Origin: Sphingomonas lutea
GTDB lineage: Bacteria > Pseudomonadota > Alphaproteobacteria > Sphingomonadales > Sphingomonadaceae
Length of the DNA: 64,000 nt
Direction of reading: 5' to 3'
Assembly: GCF_014396785.1 (NCBI RefSeq)
Contig: NZ_CP060718.1
Span: 124,001-188,000 of the forward strand
Under the pieces are notes generated by a model. That model did no database searches. It was not told where the DNA came from and saw only the letters and a list, made by a program, of their open reading frames with translations. Within the stretch, counting starts at the first letter, position 1. Each line of letters opens with the position of its first letter. The translations under genes were made by a program, and so were the position numbers. Below, one piece after another: positions 7,436 to 19,111 of this stretch.

Positions 7436-8848
7436 TTAGCGGCCCAGGCCAGCCAGCGTCGCAAGCCCGAGGAAGGCGAGGAAACCCATCGAATCGGTCA
7501 CGGTGGTAAGGAACACGCTGCTCGCCACCGCGGGGTCGGCGCCGTAGCGGTCGAGCGTCAGCGGCACGAGCACGCCGGCGAACCCGGCGACGATGATGTT
7601 GACGAAGATCGCCGCGGCGATGACCAGGCCGAGCGTCTCGCTGCCAAGCACCGCCCATACGCCGAGGCCGAGCAGCACGGCGATGGTCGCCCCGTTGAGC
7701 ACCGCGACGCTGACCTCGCGCCCCACCGCGCGCCAGCGGTTGGAGCCGGTGAGCTGGTTGGTGGCGAGCGCGCGTACCGTGACGGCGAGCGCCTGCGTGC
7801 CCGCATTGCCGCCGATCGCAGCGACGATCGGCATCAGCGCGGCAAGGATCGCCAGCCGCTCGATCGTCCCTTCGAAGCGCGAGATGACGAACGCCGCGAT
7901 CATCGCCGTGCCGAGATTGGCGATGAGCCAGCGGACGCGGTCCTTATAGGCGGCGCGGATCGGCTCGTTGATGTCGCCCTCGTCGCCGACGCCGGACAGA
8001 AGCAGGACGTCCTCGCTCGCTTCCTCCTGAATGATGTGGACGATGTCGTCGACGGTGATCATGCCGACCAGCCGCCCCTGCCCGTCGACCACCGCAGCCG
8101 AGACCAAAGCATATTTCTGGAAGCGCAGCGCGACATCTTCCTGGTCCATGTCGACCGGGATCAGGGTCTGCTCCTCGACCATGATTTCGCTGACGGGGCG
8201 GTCGCGCTTGGTGCGCAGGATGGTCGACAGCTTGCAGGTGCCAACGGGATGGTGATCGGGGCTGACCACGAACACTTCCCAAAAATCATCGGGCAATTCG
8301 GCGGTCGAGCGAAGATAGTCGATGACTTTGCCGACGTTCCAATGCTGGGGCACCGCGCACACGTCGCGCTGCATCAGGCGGCCGGCGGATTCTTCCGGAT
8401 AGCCAAGCGCCTCCTCGACCGCGGCGCGGTCGTCGGGCTCCATGCGTTCGAGCACCGCCTGCTGGTCGTCGGCGTCGAGATCCTCGATCAGCGCAACGGC
8501 GTCGTCGGTTTCAAGCTGGCCGGCGATGTCCGCGACCTGCTGCGGCTCCATTTCGTCGAGCAGGTCTTCGCGGACGAAATCGTTAAGCTCGGCATAGACG
8601 TCGGCGTCGACGAGGTTGGCGAGAGCAGCGACCAGGCCGTCGCGTTCGTCGGCGCGGGCAAGCTCGATCAAATCGGCGACGTCGGCGGGATGGAGCGGCT
8701 CGACCAGATCGCGCGCCGTCGCGACATCGCCCGCCGCGACGGCGTCAAGCACTCGAGCGACGAACTCGGGACGGAGCCGATCTTCATTGTCCATGTGAGT
8801 CGCGGGATCGCCGGGGGGTGCGGCGGCGATATGCTCGCTCTCGCTCAT
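7436..8848 (-). CDS. mgtE: Mg2+ transporter MgtE
   Basis: Inner-membrane Mg2+ channel/transporter, 470 residues. Domains in order: cytoplasmic MgtE-N alpha-solenoid rich in Asp/Glu (about 25-150), two CBS domains (about 150-290, including LVGMITVDDIVHII) that sense Mg2+, then five C-terminal membrane helices starting RVRWLIANLGTAMIAAFVIS and including the conserved PIVAAIGGNAGTQ pore segment. ATG 8848 gives a normal family length. I see no Mg2+ riboswitch in the 118 bases upstream. It is divergent from the cyclophilin gene. Confidence 0.95.
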   Translation of the reverse strand: MSESEHIAAAPPGDPATHMDNEDRLRPEFVARVLDAVAAGDVATARDLVEPLHPADVADLIELARADERDGLVAALANLVDADVYAELNDFVREDLLDEMEPQQVADIAGQLETDDAVALIEDLDADDQQAVLERMEPDDRAAVEEALGYPEESAGRLMQRDVCAVPQHWNVGKVIDYLRSTAELPDDFWEVFVVSPDHHPVGTCKLSTILRTKRDRPVSEIMVEEQTLIPVDMDQEDVALRFQKYALVSAAVVDGQGRLVGMITVDDIVHIIQEEASEDVLLLSGVGDEGDINEPIRAAYKDRVRWLIANLGTAMIAAFVISRFEGTIERLAILAALMPIVAAIGGNAGTQALAVTVRALATNQLTGSNRWRAVGREVSVAVLNGATIAVLLGLGVWAVLGSETLGLVIAAAIFVNIIVAGFAGVLVPLTLDRYGADPAVASSVFLTTVTDSMGFLAFLGLATLAGLGR

Positions 8849-8966
8849 GACGCTCCCCTTGGACTTTAACGGTGTGCCGACCTCCTATGGGGCGGGCTGC
8901 TCTGGCGCAAGCGCGGCGGCATCCCTAAATCGCCGCCTCGACCTTTCTTTACATGGAGTGTTCCTC

Positions 8967-9422
8967 ATGGCCGATGCCGACCGCTTGACCCTGTCCCTGT
9001 CCACCGGCGGCGATGTCGTCATCAAGCTGCGGCCCGATTTGGCCCCCGCCCACGTCCAGCGTATCACCGAGCTCGCCAGCAGCGGATTCTATGACGATGT
9101 GAAGTTCCACCGCGTCATCCCGGGCTTCATGGCCCAGGGCGGCGATCCGACCGGCACCGGCATGCACGGGTCCGACTTGCCCGATCTCAAGGCCGAATTC
9201 AGCCGCGAGCCGCACAAGCGCGGCATGGTGTCGATGGCCCGCAAGGGCGACCCCGACAGTGCCAACAGCCAATTCTTCATTTGCAACGCCGACGCCTTCT
9301 TCCTCGACGGACAATATACCGTGTGGGGCGAGGTCGAGAGCGGCATGGAGCATGTCGATGCGCTGCCCGCCGGCGAACCGCCGCGCGAACCCGGCAAGAT
9401 CGTCAAGGCGACGGTGGGCTAG
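8967..9422 (+). CDS. peptidyl-prolyl cis-trans isomerase, cyclophilin type
   Basis: Cytoplasmic cyclophilin of 151 residues that accelerates Xaa-Pro isomerisation. Seen: FYDDVKFHRVIPGFMAQGGDPTGTG, which holds the catalytic Arg of FHRVIPGFMAQGG, and SQFFICNADAFFLDGQYTVWGEV of the active-site face. There is no signal peptide from ATG 8967; GGAG sits 8 bases before it. An in-frame extension up to 8847 runs through the mgtE divergent region and is not supported. It is followed by a long inverted repeat and then an SDR gene. Confidence 0.93.
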   Translation: MADADRLTLSLSTGGDVVIKLRPDLAPAHVQRITELASSGFYDDVKFHRVIPGFMAQGGDPTGTGMHGSDLPDLKAEFSREPHKRGMVSMARKGDPDSANSQFFICNADAFFLDGQYTVWGEVESGMEHVDALPAGEPPREPGKIVKATVG

Positions 9423-9432
9423 GTGCTGGCGG

Positions 9433-9545
9433 TCCTTCGATACGGGCCTTCGGCTTCGCTCAGTCCCTACTCAGGATGAGCGGGTTTGGGAGTGCACTCT
9501 CTTCCGCTCATCCTGAGTAGCCGCGACAAGCGGCGTATCGAAGGA
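9433..9545. repeat. palindromic repeat family B, copy 1
   Basis: About 113 bp. Outer arms are TCCTTCGATACG / CGTATCGAAGGA and inner arms CTCAGGATGAGCGG / CCGCTCATCCTGAG. Its right end, with the next G, gives AAGGAG 13 bases before the SDR start. A relative is at 49024. Confidence 0.85.
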
Positions 9546-9559
9546 GCATTAGCTCAGCC

Positions 9560-10321
9560 ATGACCCCCGTCACCGTCATCACCGGCGCATCCGCCGGGCT
9601 GGGCGTCGAATTCGCGCGGCAGCTGGCGGGACGCGGGCAGAAGCTTGTCCTGGTGGCGCGGCGGGAGGATCGGATCGCGGCGCTGGCGGCGGAGCTGGGC
9701 AATGCCCGCGCCGTCGCCATCGACTTGTCCGAGCCGGACGCAGCCGCGCGGCTGATGGCCGACATCGAAGCCGCGGGCGAGCAAGTGGACACGCTGATCA
9801 ACAATGCCGGCTTCGGCCTGTGGGGCCGGTTCGCGAGCCAGGATCCGCGGCGGCTGCGCGAGATGATCGACCTCAATATCGCGACATTGACCGACCTATG
9901 CCGCGCAGTCGCGCCGGGGATGATCGAACGGCGGCGCGGCGCGATCCTCAACGTCGCGTCGACCGCGGCATTCCAAGCCGGCCCGGGGATGGCGGTCTAT
10001 TTCGCAACCAAGGCCTATGTCCTGAGCCTCAGCGAGGCTTTGCACGAGGAATTGCGGCCGCATGGAATCAAGGTCAGCTGCCTGTGCCCGGGACCGACGC
10101 GGACCGAGTTCGGCGACGTCGCAGGCTTCGGCAACCGGCTCGGCAAGGCGTTCGAGCGGATATCGATGACGGCCGACGACGTTGTCGCCAAGGGGATTGC
10201 AGCGCTTGAAGCGAACCGCGCCGTCGCCGTGACCGGCGTAACCAACAAGATCGGGGCGCAAGCGACGCGCTTCCTGCCGCGTTCGTGGCTGCGCCGGATC
10301 GCCGGCGCGATCAAAGACTAA
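9560..10321 (+). CDS. SDR family NAD(P)-dependent oxidoreductase
   Basis: Classical short-chain dehydrogenase/reductase, 253 residues, Rossmann fold. Seen: cofactor motif TGASAGLG (TGxxxGxG, residues 8-15), NNAG near residue 82, the catalytic Ser in LNVASTAAF, and YFATK (YxxxK). Arg35-Arg36 after the second strand (VARRED) favours NADP(H). No substrate can be inferred. It lies 15 bases upstream of the Cdc48-type ATPase gene on the same strand and is probably cotranscribed. The upstream family B repeat supplies a possible ribosome site. Confidence 0.88.
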   Translation: MTPVTVITGASAGLGVEFARQLAGRGQKLVLVARREDRIAALAAELGNARAVAIDLSEPDAAARLMADIEAAGEQVDTLINNAGFGLWGRFASQDPRRLREMIDLNIATLTDLCRAVAPGMIERRRGAILNVASTAAFQAGPGMAVYFATKAYVLSLSEALHEELRPHGIKVSCLCPGPTRTEFGDVAGFGNRLGKAFERISMTADDVVAKGIAALEANRAVAVTGVTNKIGAQATRFLPRSWLRRIAGAIKD

Positions 10322-10336
10322 GGAATCGGAGCTTTT

Positions 10337-12647
<2,311 letters not shown>

Positions 12648-12651
<4 letters not shown>

Positions 12652-13949
12652 GCGTTGGTCAGCGCCGCGCGGGCCCAGGCGAACAAGGCCACGAGCAGTC
12701 CGCCGCACAGCGCGAACGGAACGTCGGGGTGCAGCGTGTAGAGGCTGATGCCGAGTGCCGGCGCAAACACGAAGCTGATGCCATTGGCCCAGGTGATGAC
12801 GCCCGCGACCGCGCCCTGTTCGGCCAGCGGGACGGCAAGCGAGGCGCCGCCGGTAAAGCCCGGGCGCGTGAACCCGAAGCCGAGCGACGATAGCGCGAAG
12901 GCGATGGTGATGCCGTACAGGTCGCGCGCGAGGATGGTCCCGAACAGCCCGGCCGCGGCGATCAGCGCGCCGACCAGGATGAGGGCGCGCGGCTTGAGCG
13001 CGAGGCGTGGGATCAAGCCCCATTGCGCCGCCAGCGTCGCCGCCGCGCCGGCGACCATGACGATCGCGATCGGCCCTTCCGAGCCGCGCGGCGTCAGCTG
13101 CAGCCGGTCGATGACGAAGAAGCCGAGGCAGGTCAGGATCGCGGCCTGGGCGTGGCCGGCGACGACCCCGGCAACGATCCACGGGCGAATGCGCGGGTCG
13201 TTCCACTTGAGGCGGCGGCGCGACCGGCCGGAGGTCGCGGCAACGACGCTGGCCCCGGTCGGCGGCGTGGCAAGCGACGGATAACTCATCGCTGCCCCGC
13301 GCCCGACGCGCCGGCCGTGGCGGTCGTTGGGCAGCCACACCAGGATCGCCGCGGCGACGATGATCCCGATCGCGGAAAAGGCGAACAAGGGGCCCGACAA
13401 GCCGACGAAGGGCAGGACGAACAAGGGCGCCACGGCGGGACCGATGATCGTGCCCAGGCCGAACGAGGAGGACAGAGCCGAAAGCGCTGCGACGCGCCCG
13501 CTGCGCCGCGTCTTCGATGCCAGATAGGCCTGCGTCGCCGAAGGTGTCGCGCAACCGAGCGCGCCGTAGATGGCGCGGAAGATCGCGAACAGGCCGAAGG
13601 TCAGCGCGCCGCCGATCAGCCCATGGAGCCCGGCAAGCAGCGCCAGCCCGCACAGCAGCATCGACACGATGAAGCCGCCGACGCCAAGGATGGTCAGCGC
13701 CTTGCGCCCGTGGCGGTCGCTGCGTTCCGCCCAATATTGCGCGAGCGCGACCCACAGGATCGCCGACCAGGTGTAGGCAATCGCCACCCAGAAATCGGCG
13801 ATCCCGACCGCGCGGCCGATCGCGGGCATGACCGATTGCAAGGCGGTGTTGCCCGCCGCAGCGACGAGCATTGCGGCGTAGAGCAACAGGAAATGGGTCG
13901 TGGTCAGCGCGCTTGCGCCGACTCCCCGGTCGCGCGCGATGGAAGCCAT
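12648..13949 (-). CDS. MFS transporter
   Basis: Inner-membrane secondary transporter, 433 residues with about 12 hydrophobic helices. Seen: a cytoplasmic loop 2-3 motif WAERSDRHGRKALTILG (the DRxGRR/K signature of MFS exporters), PSATQAYLA in helix 5, and a long basic central loop (SRRRLKWNDPRIRPW) between the two six-helix halves. It is most like multidrug or tetracycline-resistance-type exporters; the substrate is unknown. The stop overlaps the stop of the convergent ATPase gene by two bases. Upstream is a family D repeat. Confidence 0.85.
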
Positions 13950-13953
13950 CGGG

Positions 13954-14041
13954 CGTCATTGCGAGGAGCGGCGCGACGAAGCAATCCATTAGCGTTCGGG
14001 CATGGATTGCTTCCCCCGGATCAAGCCCGGGATCGCAATGC
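13954..14041. repeat. palindromic repeat family D, copy 1
   Basis: About 88 bp with nested arms: CGTCATTGCGA...GAAGCAATCCAT / ATGGATTGCTTC...TCGCAATG. It lies between the divergently read MFS gene and the methyltransferase gene. A related copy is at 53839. Confidence 0.82.
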
Positions 14042-14132
14042 CGGATGAGAAAAGCAGGCGGTCGCCCGGAACCTTGCCAAGCCGCCGGGCTTTTGCCAAC
14101 GCTCGCCCTCCCCTCGTTCCCACGGAGCTTCC

Positions 14133-14762
14133 ATGCCGCCGACGACTGCGCGATCCTTGAAAGGCCACCGGCGTCTCGACCGCCGGCGCGATCGCCGTTC
14201 GCCGAGCCCGCGCTGGCAGTTCCTGCGCGGCTTCCTCAAGAATCCGGTGATGGTCGGATCGATCATCCCGTCGAGCCGGGTGCTGATCGAGCGCATGCTG
14301 CGACCGGTGGACTGGGACAATACGCGGCTGTTCGTCGAATATGGGCCGGGCGTCGGCACCTTCACCCGCCCGATCCTCGACCGCATGGGCCCCGACGCGC
14401 GGCTGGTGACGATCGACACCAATGCCGACTTCACCAAATATCTGCGCGAATCGATCGACGACCCGCGGCTTGTCCCGGTCACCGGGTCGGCGTCGGACGT
14501 GGAGACGATCCTTGAGGAGCGCGGGCTGGGCAAGGCCGATTACGTGCTTTCGGGCCTGCCCTTTTCCACCCTGCCGCCGGGCATTGGCGACGACATTGCC
14601 GAAGCGACATCGCGCGTGATCCGCCCTGGCGGCGCCTTCCTGGTCTATCAGTTCAGCCCCAAGGTGAAGGAGTTCATCGACCCGCATTTCGAACGGATCG
14701 AGCGCGGCTTCGAATGGGTCAACGTGCCGCCGGCCACCCTGTTCTGGGCGTATCGCGCCTAG
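14133..14762 (+). CDS. SAM-dependent methyltransferase, phospholipid-methyltransferase-like
   Basis: 209 residues. Basic N-terminus (about residues 1-25), then FLRGFLKNPVMVGSIIPSSRVLIERML, which resembles the amphipathic entry of PmtA-type phospholipid N-methyltransferases. SAM-binding motif I is VEYGPGVGTFTRPIL and motif II IDTNADF; a YVLSGLPFSTL segment sits at the NPPY-like catalytic position. It could methylate phosphatidylethanolamine or another amine lipid at the membrane surface. It is convergent with a phospholipase D/cardiolipin synthase-like gene, which supports a lipid role. It could alternatively act on RNA, as rRNA adenine methylases share the fold. Confidence 0.78.
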   Translation: MPPTTARSLKGHRRLDRRRDRRSPSPRWQFLRGFLKNPVMVGSIIPSSRVLIERMLRPVDWDNTRLFVEYGPGVGTFTRPILDRMGPDARLVTIDTNADFTKYLRESIDDPRLVPVTGSASDVETILEERGLGKADYVLSGLPFSTLPPGIGDDIAEATSRVIRPGGAFLVYQFSPKVKEFIDPHFERIERGFEWVNVPPATLFWAYRA

Positions 14763-15931
14763 CGTTCGAAGCGGAAATTCAGGCGGCGGGTGACGGTGTA
14801 ATCGAGCACGTTGACCAGGAAATATGAGACCGCCCACTTGATCCGCAGCCACGGGTTGGAGCGGCTCTTGTGGCCTTCGGGCGTGATCCACTTGCTGTCC
14901 GCCACTTCCCGGTCGATGAAGCGGCGCATCATTTCGGCAAATTTGGCGTCCTTGACCCGAAGCATCACTTCAAGGTTGATGTAGAGGCTGCGGTAATCGA
15001 AGTTCGACGAGCCGATGTAGACCACGTCGTCGACCACCGCGAGCTTGGTGTGCAGCTTGGCCGCCTGATATTCGTACATGCAGACGTGCCGGCGAAGCAG
15101 CCGGCTGTAGGTATGGCGCGAGGCGGCGATCGTCGCGCTATTGTCGGACTTGGCGGCGGTGACGATCCGGACGTGGCCGCGGCGCCCCAGGCGGCCGATG
15201 CGCCGCAGCATCGTCCCCGGCGGCGCGAAATACGCGAAGACCATGTCGAGGCTCTTGCCGCGCCGGATGTCGCGGCCAATGCTTCGCCACCAGCTGTTCT
15301 TGGCGCTCATCGGCCCGGAAAACTTCCACTGCACCGGGCCGCGCCACTGGCTGTAGTGACTGACCATCCGCCGCAATGACCGCAAGCTGCCGTTCTTGCG
15401 GTGCGTCCAGCGGAACAAGGAATCGAAATATTCTGACGCGCAGATCACCGCGGGCCCTTCGATCGTCATCCACAGGTCGCGCCAATGCTGCGGGCCATCG
15501 TCCTGCAGATAGGTCTTGTCGATGTTGGCGCCGCCAATGAGCGCGACGCGGTCGTCGATGATCACCAGCTTCTGGTGGTTGCGCAGCAGGTAGCGGCGCC
15601 CGATCGCCGGGTTGAACACGCAGAACTGCCCGCCGGCGAGGCCGAGGCGGTCGAAGAATTCGGACGGCGCGCCCGATCCGAAGCCGTCGATCAGCAGTTT
15701 GACCACCACGCCGCGCTTCGCCGCTGCAGTCAACGCGTCACGCACCGCGCGCCCGCTGCGGTCCGCGTTGAACATGTAGAAGAGCATTTCGATGTGGCTC
15801 GTCGCGCCGGCGATCAGCGCGAGCAGGCGTTCAAGGCGCGCCTCGCCGCTCTCAATGACGGTCAGCGCGTTGCCGCCCACCTCTGCAGTGAGCATGCCGG
15901 TGGCCGGCGCCTTGGGAACGACCTTGGCCAT
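14759..15931 (-). CDS. phospholipase D / cardiolipin synthase family protein
   Basis: 390 residues with two HKD motifs, HQKLVIIDD and HTKLAVVDD, each followed by the GG/SSN element (IGGANID, IGSSNFD). Together they form one PLD active site. Cardiolipin synthases of this group condense two phosphatidylglycerols or exchange lipid headgroups. There is no strong N-terminal membrane helix; a C-terminal hydrophobic stretch (WAVSYFLVNVLDYTV) may sit on the membrane. ATG 15931 is chosen over an upstream in-frame Met at 15997 because the latter would begin inside the rpoZ promoter region. The pairing with the convergent methyltransferase suggests membrane lipid modification. Confidence 0.85.
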   Translation of the reverse strand: MAKVVPKAPATGMLTAEVGGNALTVIESGEARLERLLALIAGATSHIEMLFYMFNADRSGRAVRDALTAAAKRGVVVKLLIDGFGSGAPSEFFDRLGLAGGQFCVFNPAIGRRYLLRNHQKLVIIDDRVALIGGANIDKTYLQDDGPQHWRDLWMTIEGPAVICASEYFDSLFRWTHRKNGSLRSLRRMVSHYSQWRGPVQWKFSGPMSAKNSWWRSIGRDIRRGKSLDMVFAYFAPPGTMLRRIGRLGRRGHVRIVTAAKSDNSATIAASRHTYSRLLRRHVCMYEYQAAKLHTKLAVVDDVVYIGSSNFDYRSLYINLEVMLRVKDAKFAEMMRRFIDREVADSKWITPEGHKSRSNPWLRIKWAVSYFLVNVLDYTVTRRLNFRFER

Positions 15932-15945
15932 CGCGTCCGCTTTCG

Positions 15946-15975
15946 TTGACTTTTCGAGTGGCCGCAAGCTATTGG
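15946..15975 (+). promoter_or_regulatory. candidate sigma70 promoter for rpoZ
   Basis: TTGACT (15946-15951), an 18-base spacer and TATTGG (15970-15975). It would give an rpoZ leader of about 50 nt containing a small perfect hairpin, ATTCCCG-CTT-CGGGAAT, at 15998-16014. The match is good but unproven. Confidence 0.5.
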
Positions 15976-16031
15976 CGCGCCCTTCCTGACATCCCATATT
16001 CCCGCTTCGGGAATTGCTTGCGAGGCGACGA

Positions 16032-16373
16032 ATGGCGCGCGTTACGGTTGAAGATTGCGTTGATAAGGTTCCGAACAGGTTCGACCTCGTCCTGCTCGCG
16101 GCTCAGCGCGCGCGTCAGATTTCGGGCGGCGCGGACCTCACCATCGATCGCGACCGCGACAAGAACCCGGTCGTCGCCCTGCGCGAGATCGCCGAGGAGA
16201 CGGTGCGCCCCAAGGAACTCAACGAATCGATCGTGACCAACCTGCAGAAGGTGCGGATCGACGAAGAGGACGAGACCGAGGAGCTGGCGTCGCTGAGCGA
16301 TGCCGCCGAAGCGCTCCGCCTGACCGCGGCCGCCCCACCGCGCCCCAGCCCGTCGGGCGGCGACTACGAGTAA
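16032..16373 (+). CDS. rpoZ: RNA polymerase omega subunit
   Basis: Omega, 113 residues, binds beta-prime and helps RNA polymerase assembly and ppGpp sensing. Seen: [31 protein letters not shown], the conserved omega core, and [14 protein letters not shown]. The acidic, Pro-rich C-terminal tail is typical for the group. ATG 16032 follows AGGCGACGA; an in-frame Met at 16014 lies within the leader hairpin and is rejected. The RSH gene, its usual partner, lies 610 bases on, separated here by an HxlR gene on the opposite strand. Confidence 0.95.
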   Translation: MARVTVEDCVDKVPNRFDLVLLAAQRARQISGGADLTIDRDRDKNPVVALREIAEETVRPKELNESIVTNLQKVRIDEEDETEELASLSDAAEALRLTAAAPPRPSPSGGDYE

Positions 16374-16859
16374 TCACTGCGCGGCAGTGGTCAGCTGCTG
16401 CCGTTTCTTCTCGTCGCGATAAGCCCAGGTCAAATCGCCAAGTTTGAGCTCACGCCCGTCGTGCGCCTGGACGCATATCCTGCGGACCGGAAGGCCGTCG
16501 CGATTGTCGGCGAGGACGATATCCGGCTCGCCATGTCCCCAGGCTTCGCCCCACTGGCGGATGGCAATCAAGGCCGGCAACAGTTCCTCGCCCTTGCGGG
16601 TCAGCGAATAGACGATCCTGCGTCGGTCACCCGGATCCGGAAGGCGTTCGAGCACCCCGCCGGCAACGAGCTTTGCAAGCCGGTCCGAAAGGATATTGCG
16701 GGCGATTCCCAGCCCCGCCTGGAATTGCTCAAAATGCTGAAGCCCGTTGAAAGCCCCGCGGAGGATCAGGAACGCCCATTTTTCACCGACCAGCTCGACA
16801 GCTGCGGGAATGGGACAGGACAGAGCCGATTCCCGGAACGCGTCGATGTCGGACGACAT
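16374..16859 (-). CDS. HxlR family transcriptional regulator
   Basis: 161 residues. Winged-helix HxlR regulator: CPIPAAVELVGEKWAFLILRGAF (with the Cys near the N-terminus that often serves as a redox or electrophile sensor), FEQFQAGLGIARNILSDRLAKLVAGGVLERLPDPGDRRRIVYSLT (recognition helix and wing), then a longer C-terminal extension of about 45 residues. Divergent from the RSH gene with 123 bases between, so it may control itself or that promoter region. The stop abuts the rpoZ stop. The ligand is unknown. Confidence 0.88.
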   Translation of the reverse strand: MSSDIDAFRESALSCPIPAAVELVGEKWAFLILRGAFNGLQHFEQFQAGLGIARNILSDRLAKLVAGGVLERLPDPGDRRRIVYSLTRKGEELLPALIAIRQWGEAWGHGEPDIVLADNRDGLPVRRICVQAHDGRELKLGDLTWAYRDEKKRQQLTTAAQ

Positions 16860-16982
16860 AGGCTCCTCACTCACTCGGCGATTCCCATCAAAGCATAAGC
16901 GGGCGCTGAAAAACAGCCGGCATAGGCGCGCATCGACCTTTCGCACTTGCACAATGGCGGGTGCTCCGCCCATTTTAAGCGC

Positions 16983-19073
16983 GTGCTGCGCCAATATGAA
17001 CTGGTGGAGAAGGTCCGGTCGTACGACCCCGACGCCGACGAGGGTCTGATCAACCGCGCCTACGTCTTCTCGATGAAGGCGCACGGCAGCCAGGTGCGCG
17101 CGTCGGGCGATCCCTATTTCAGCCATCCGATCGAGGTCGCGGGCATCCTCACGGACCTGAAGCTCGACGACCAGACGATCGCCACCGCCATCCTCCACGA
17201 CACGATCGAGGACACGCTGGCGACCCCGCAAGAGATCGAGAAGCTGTTCGGCAAGGACGTCGCGCGGCTGGTCGACGGCGTCACCAAGCTGTCGAAGATC
17301 GAGGCGCAGTCGGAAAATGAGCGCGCGGCGGAGAATCTGCGCAAGTTCCTGCTTGCGCTATCCGACGACATCCGCGTGCTTTTGGTCAAGCTGGCCGACC
17401 GGCTGCACAACATGCGCACGCTCCATCACATCCCCAATGAGGACAAGCGCCGCCGAATCGCCAAGGAGACGATGGATATCTACGCCCCGCTCGCGGAGCG
17501 GATCGGCATGTACGAAATGATGACCGAGATGCAGACGCTGGCGTTCCGCGAGATCGAGCCCGACGCCTACGCCTCGATCACGCGGCGGCTCAAGCAGCTG
17601 CAGGAACAGGGCGGCGACCTGGTCAACCGGATCGGCCTTGGGCTCCAGCTCTATCTCGCCGACAATGGCCTGGAGGCCGAGGTGCGCGGGCGGCAGAAGC
17701 ACCCCTATTCGATCTGGAAGAAGATGGCCGAGCGGCACATCAGCTTCGAACAACTGTCCGACGTGATGGCGTTCCGAATCATCGTCGACGATGCCGCCGA
17801 CGTCTATCGCGCGCTGGGCCTGATCCACGGCCGTTGGCCGATGGTCCCGGGGCGCTTCAAGGACTTCATCTCGACGCCCAAGCGCAACGGCTACCGCAGC
17901 CTGCACACGTCGGTGATCCACGATTCCAAGATGCGCATCGAAATCCAGATCCGCGACAAGGCGATGCACGAGCAGGCCGAGCGCGGGCTGGCCGCGCACT
18001 GGGCCTACAAGGAAGGCAAGCCGGCCGCCGACCTGCATGTGCCGTGGGTCGACGACCTGGTCGAGATCCTCGACCATGCCGAGAGCCCCGAAGAGCTGCT
18101 CGAACATACGCGGATGGCGATGTACCAGGATCGCATCTTCGCCTTCACCCCCAAGGGCGAGCTGATCCAGCTGCCCAAGGGCGCGACCCCGGTCGACTTC
18201 GCTTATGCCGTGCACACCGACCTTGGCGACCGCACCGTCGGGGCCAAGGTCAACGGCCGCGTTGTGCCGCTGCGCACGATGCTGGAGAATGGCGACCAGG
18301 TCGAAATCCTGGCGTCCGAGGCGCAGCACCCGCAGCCGTCATGGCTGCGCTTCGTCGCCACCGGCAAGGCGCGCGCAGGCGTGCGCCGCTTCGTCCGCCA
18401 CAAGGAGCGCGAGGAGACGATCGAGCTGGGGCGCAAGATCCACGAGGAGATCGTCGCGCGGCTGCCGGCCGAGCTCGACGCCGCGGCGCACAAGCGTGCG
18501 CTCAAGAAACTGAAGATCGACAATGACGACGAACTGATGATCGCCATCGCCCGCAAGCGGGTCAGCGACGAAGCGCTGATGGAAGCGCTGATGCCGGGAT
18601 CGGCGGGCGGCGATGTCGCGCCGCGCCCGCTCGGCCAGCGGCAGGCGATCTCGATCAAGGGACTGACGCCGGGCGTCGCCTACCAGCTGGCGAGCTGCTG
18701 CCATCCGATCCCGGGCGATCGGATCGTGGGGTTGCGGCGCGAGGACGAGGGGATCGAAGTCCATGTCATCGGCTGCGACACGCTAGCAAGCGGGATCGAT
18801 GCCGACTGGCTCGATTTGGCGTGGGGCGAAGGCTCGGACGGCGGCGCGGCACGGCTGGCGGTGATCCTGCGCGACATCCCGGGCGCGCTCGGCGCCATGT
18901 CGGGCATCCTCGGCGCCAAGCACGCCAACATCATCAACCTCGCGCTGGTTCATCGCGACGGCAATTTCCACACGTTCCACCTCGACATCGAAGTGCACGA
19001 CCTGGCGCACCTCCACGCCATCATCGCCGCGCTGCGCGACTCCGAGCCCGTGTCGAGCGTCGAGCGGATCTGA
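16983..19073 (+). CDS. bifunctional (p)ppGpp synthetase/hydrolase (RSH)
   Basis: Long Rel/SpoT homologue, 696 residues, which makes and degrades the stringent-response alarmone. Domains in order: HD hydrolase (about 35-180, HPIEVAGIL, AILHDTIEDT, so the hydrolase site is intact), synthetase (about 225-345, KMAERHISFEQLSDVMAFRII, RYRSLHTS-like NGYRSLHTS, EIQIRDKAMHEQAE), TGS (about 380-440, IFAFTPKGELIQLPKGATPVDFAY), helical and zinc-finger region (YQLASCCHPIPGD), ACT (from RLAVILRDIPGALG). Start GTG 16983 gives the usual MLRQYELVE opening. Alphaproteobacteria typically have one such enzyme. Confidence 0.95.
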   Translation: MLRQYELVEKVRSYDPDADEGLINRAYVFSMKAHGSQVRASGDPYFSHPIEVAGILTDLKLDDQTIATAILHDTIEDTLATPQEIEKLFGKDVARLVDGVTKLSKIEAQSENERAAENLRKFLLALSDDIRVLLVKLADRLHNMRTLHHIPNEDKRRRIAKETMDIYAPLAERIGMYEMMTEMQTLAFREIEPDAYASITRRLKQLQEQGGDLVNRIGLGLQLYLADNGLEAEVRGRQKHPYSIWKKMAERHISFEQLSDVMAFRIIVDDAADVYRALGLIHGRWPMVPGRFKDFISTPKRNGYRSLHTSVIHDSKMRIEIQIRDKAMHEQAERGLAAHWAYKEGKPAADLHVPWVDDLVEILDHAESPEELLEHTRMAMYQDRIFAFTPKGELIQLPKGATPVDFAYAVHTDLGDRTVGAKVNGRVVPLRTMLENGDQVEILASEAQHPQPSWLRFVATGKARAGVRRFVRHKEREETIELGRKIHEEIVARLPAELDAAAHKRALKKLKIDNDDELMIAIARKRVSDEALMEALMPGSAGGDVAPRPLGQRQAISIKGLTPGVAYQLASCCHPIPGDRIVGLRREDEGIEVHVIGCDTLASGIDADWLDLAWGEGSDGGAARLAVILRDIPGALGAMSGILGAKHANIINLALVHRDGNFHTFHLDIEVHDLAHLHAIIAALRDSEPVSSVERI

Positions 19074-19111
19074 GACCCTCCCCGCTTGGGGGAGCGGAGC
19101 TCTTGCGAAAG

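Noticed and set aside
8849..8966. Mg2+ riboswitch upstream of mgtE
   Set aside because: The region is only 118 bases, shared with the divergent cyclophilin gene, and shows no recognisable M-box or long stem set.
19078..19094. CTCCCCGCTTGGGGGAG as a terminator between the RSH gene and maeB
   Set aside because: Short stem with no T run on either strand. It may be a remnant of a family F repeat, too weak to call.
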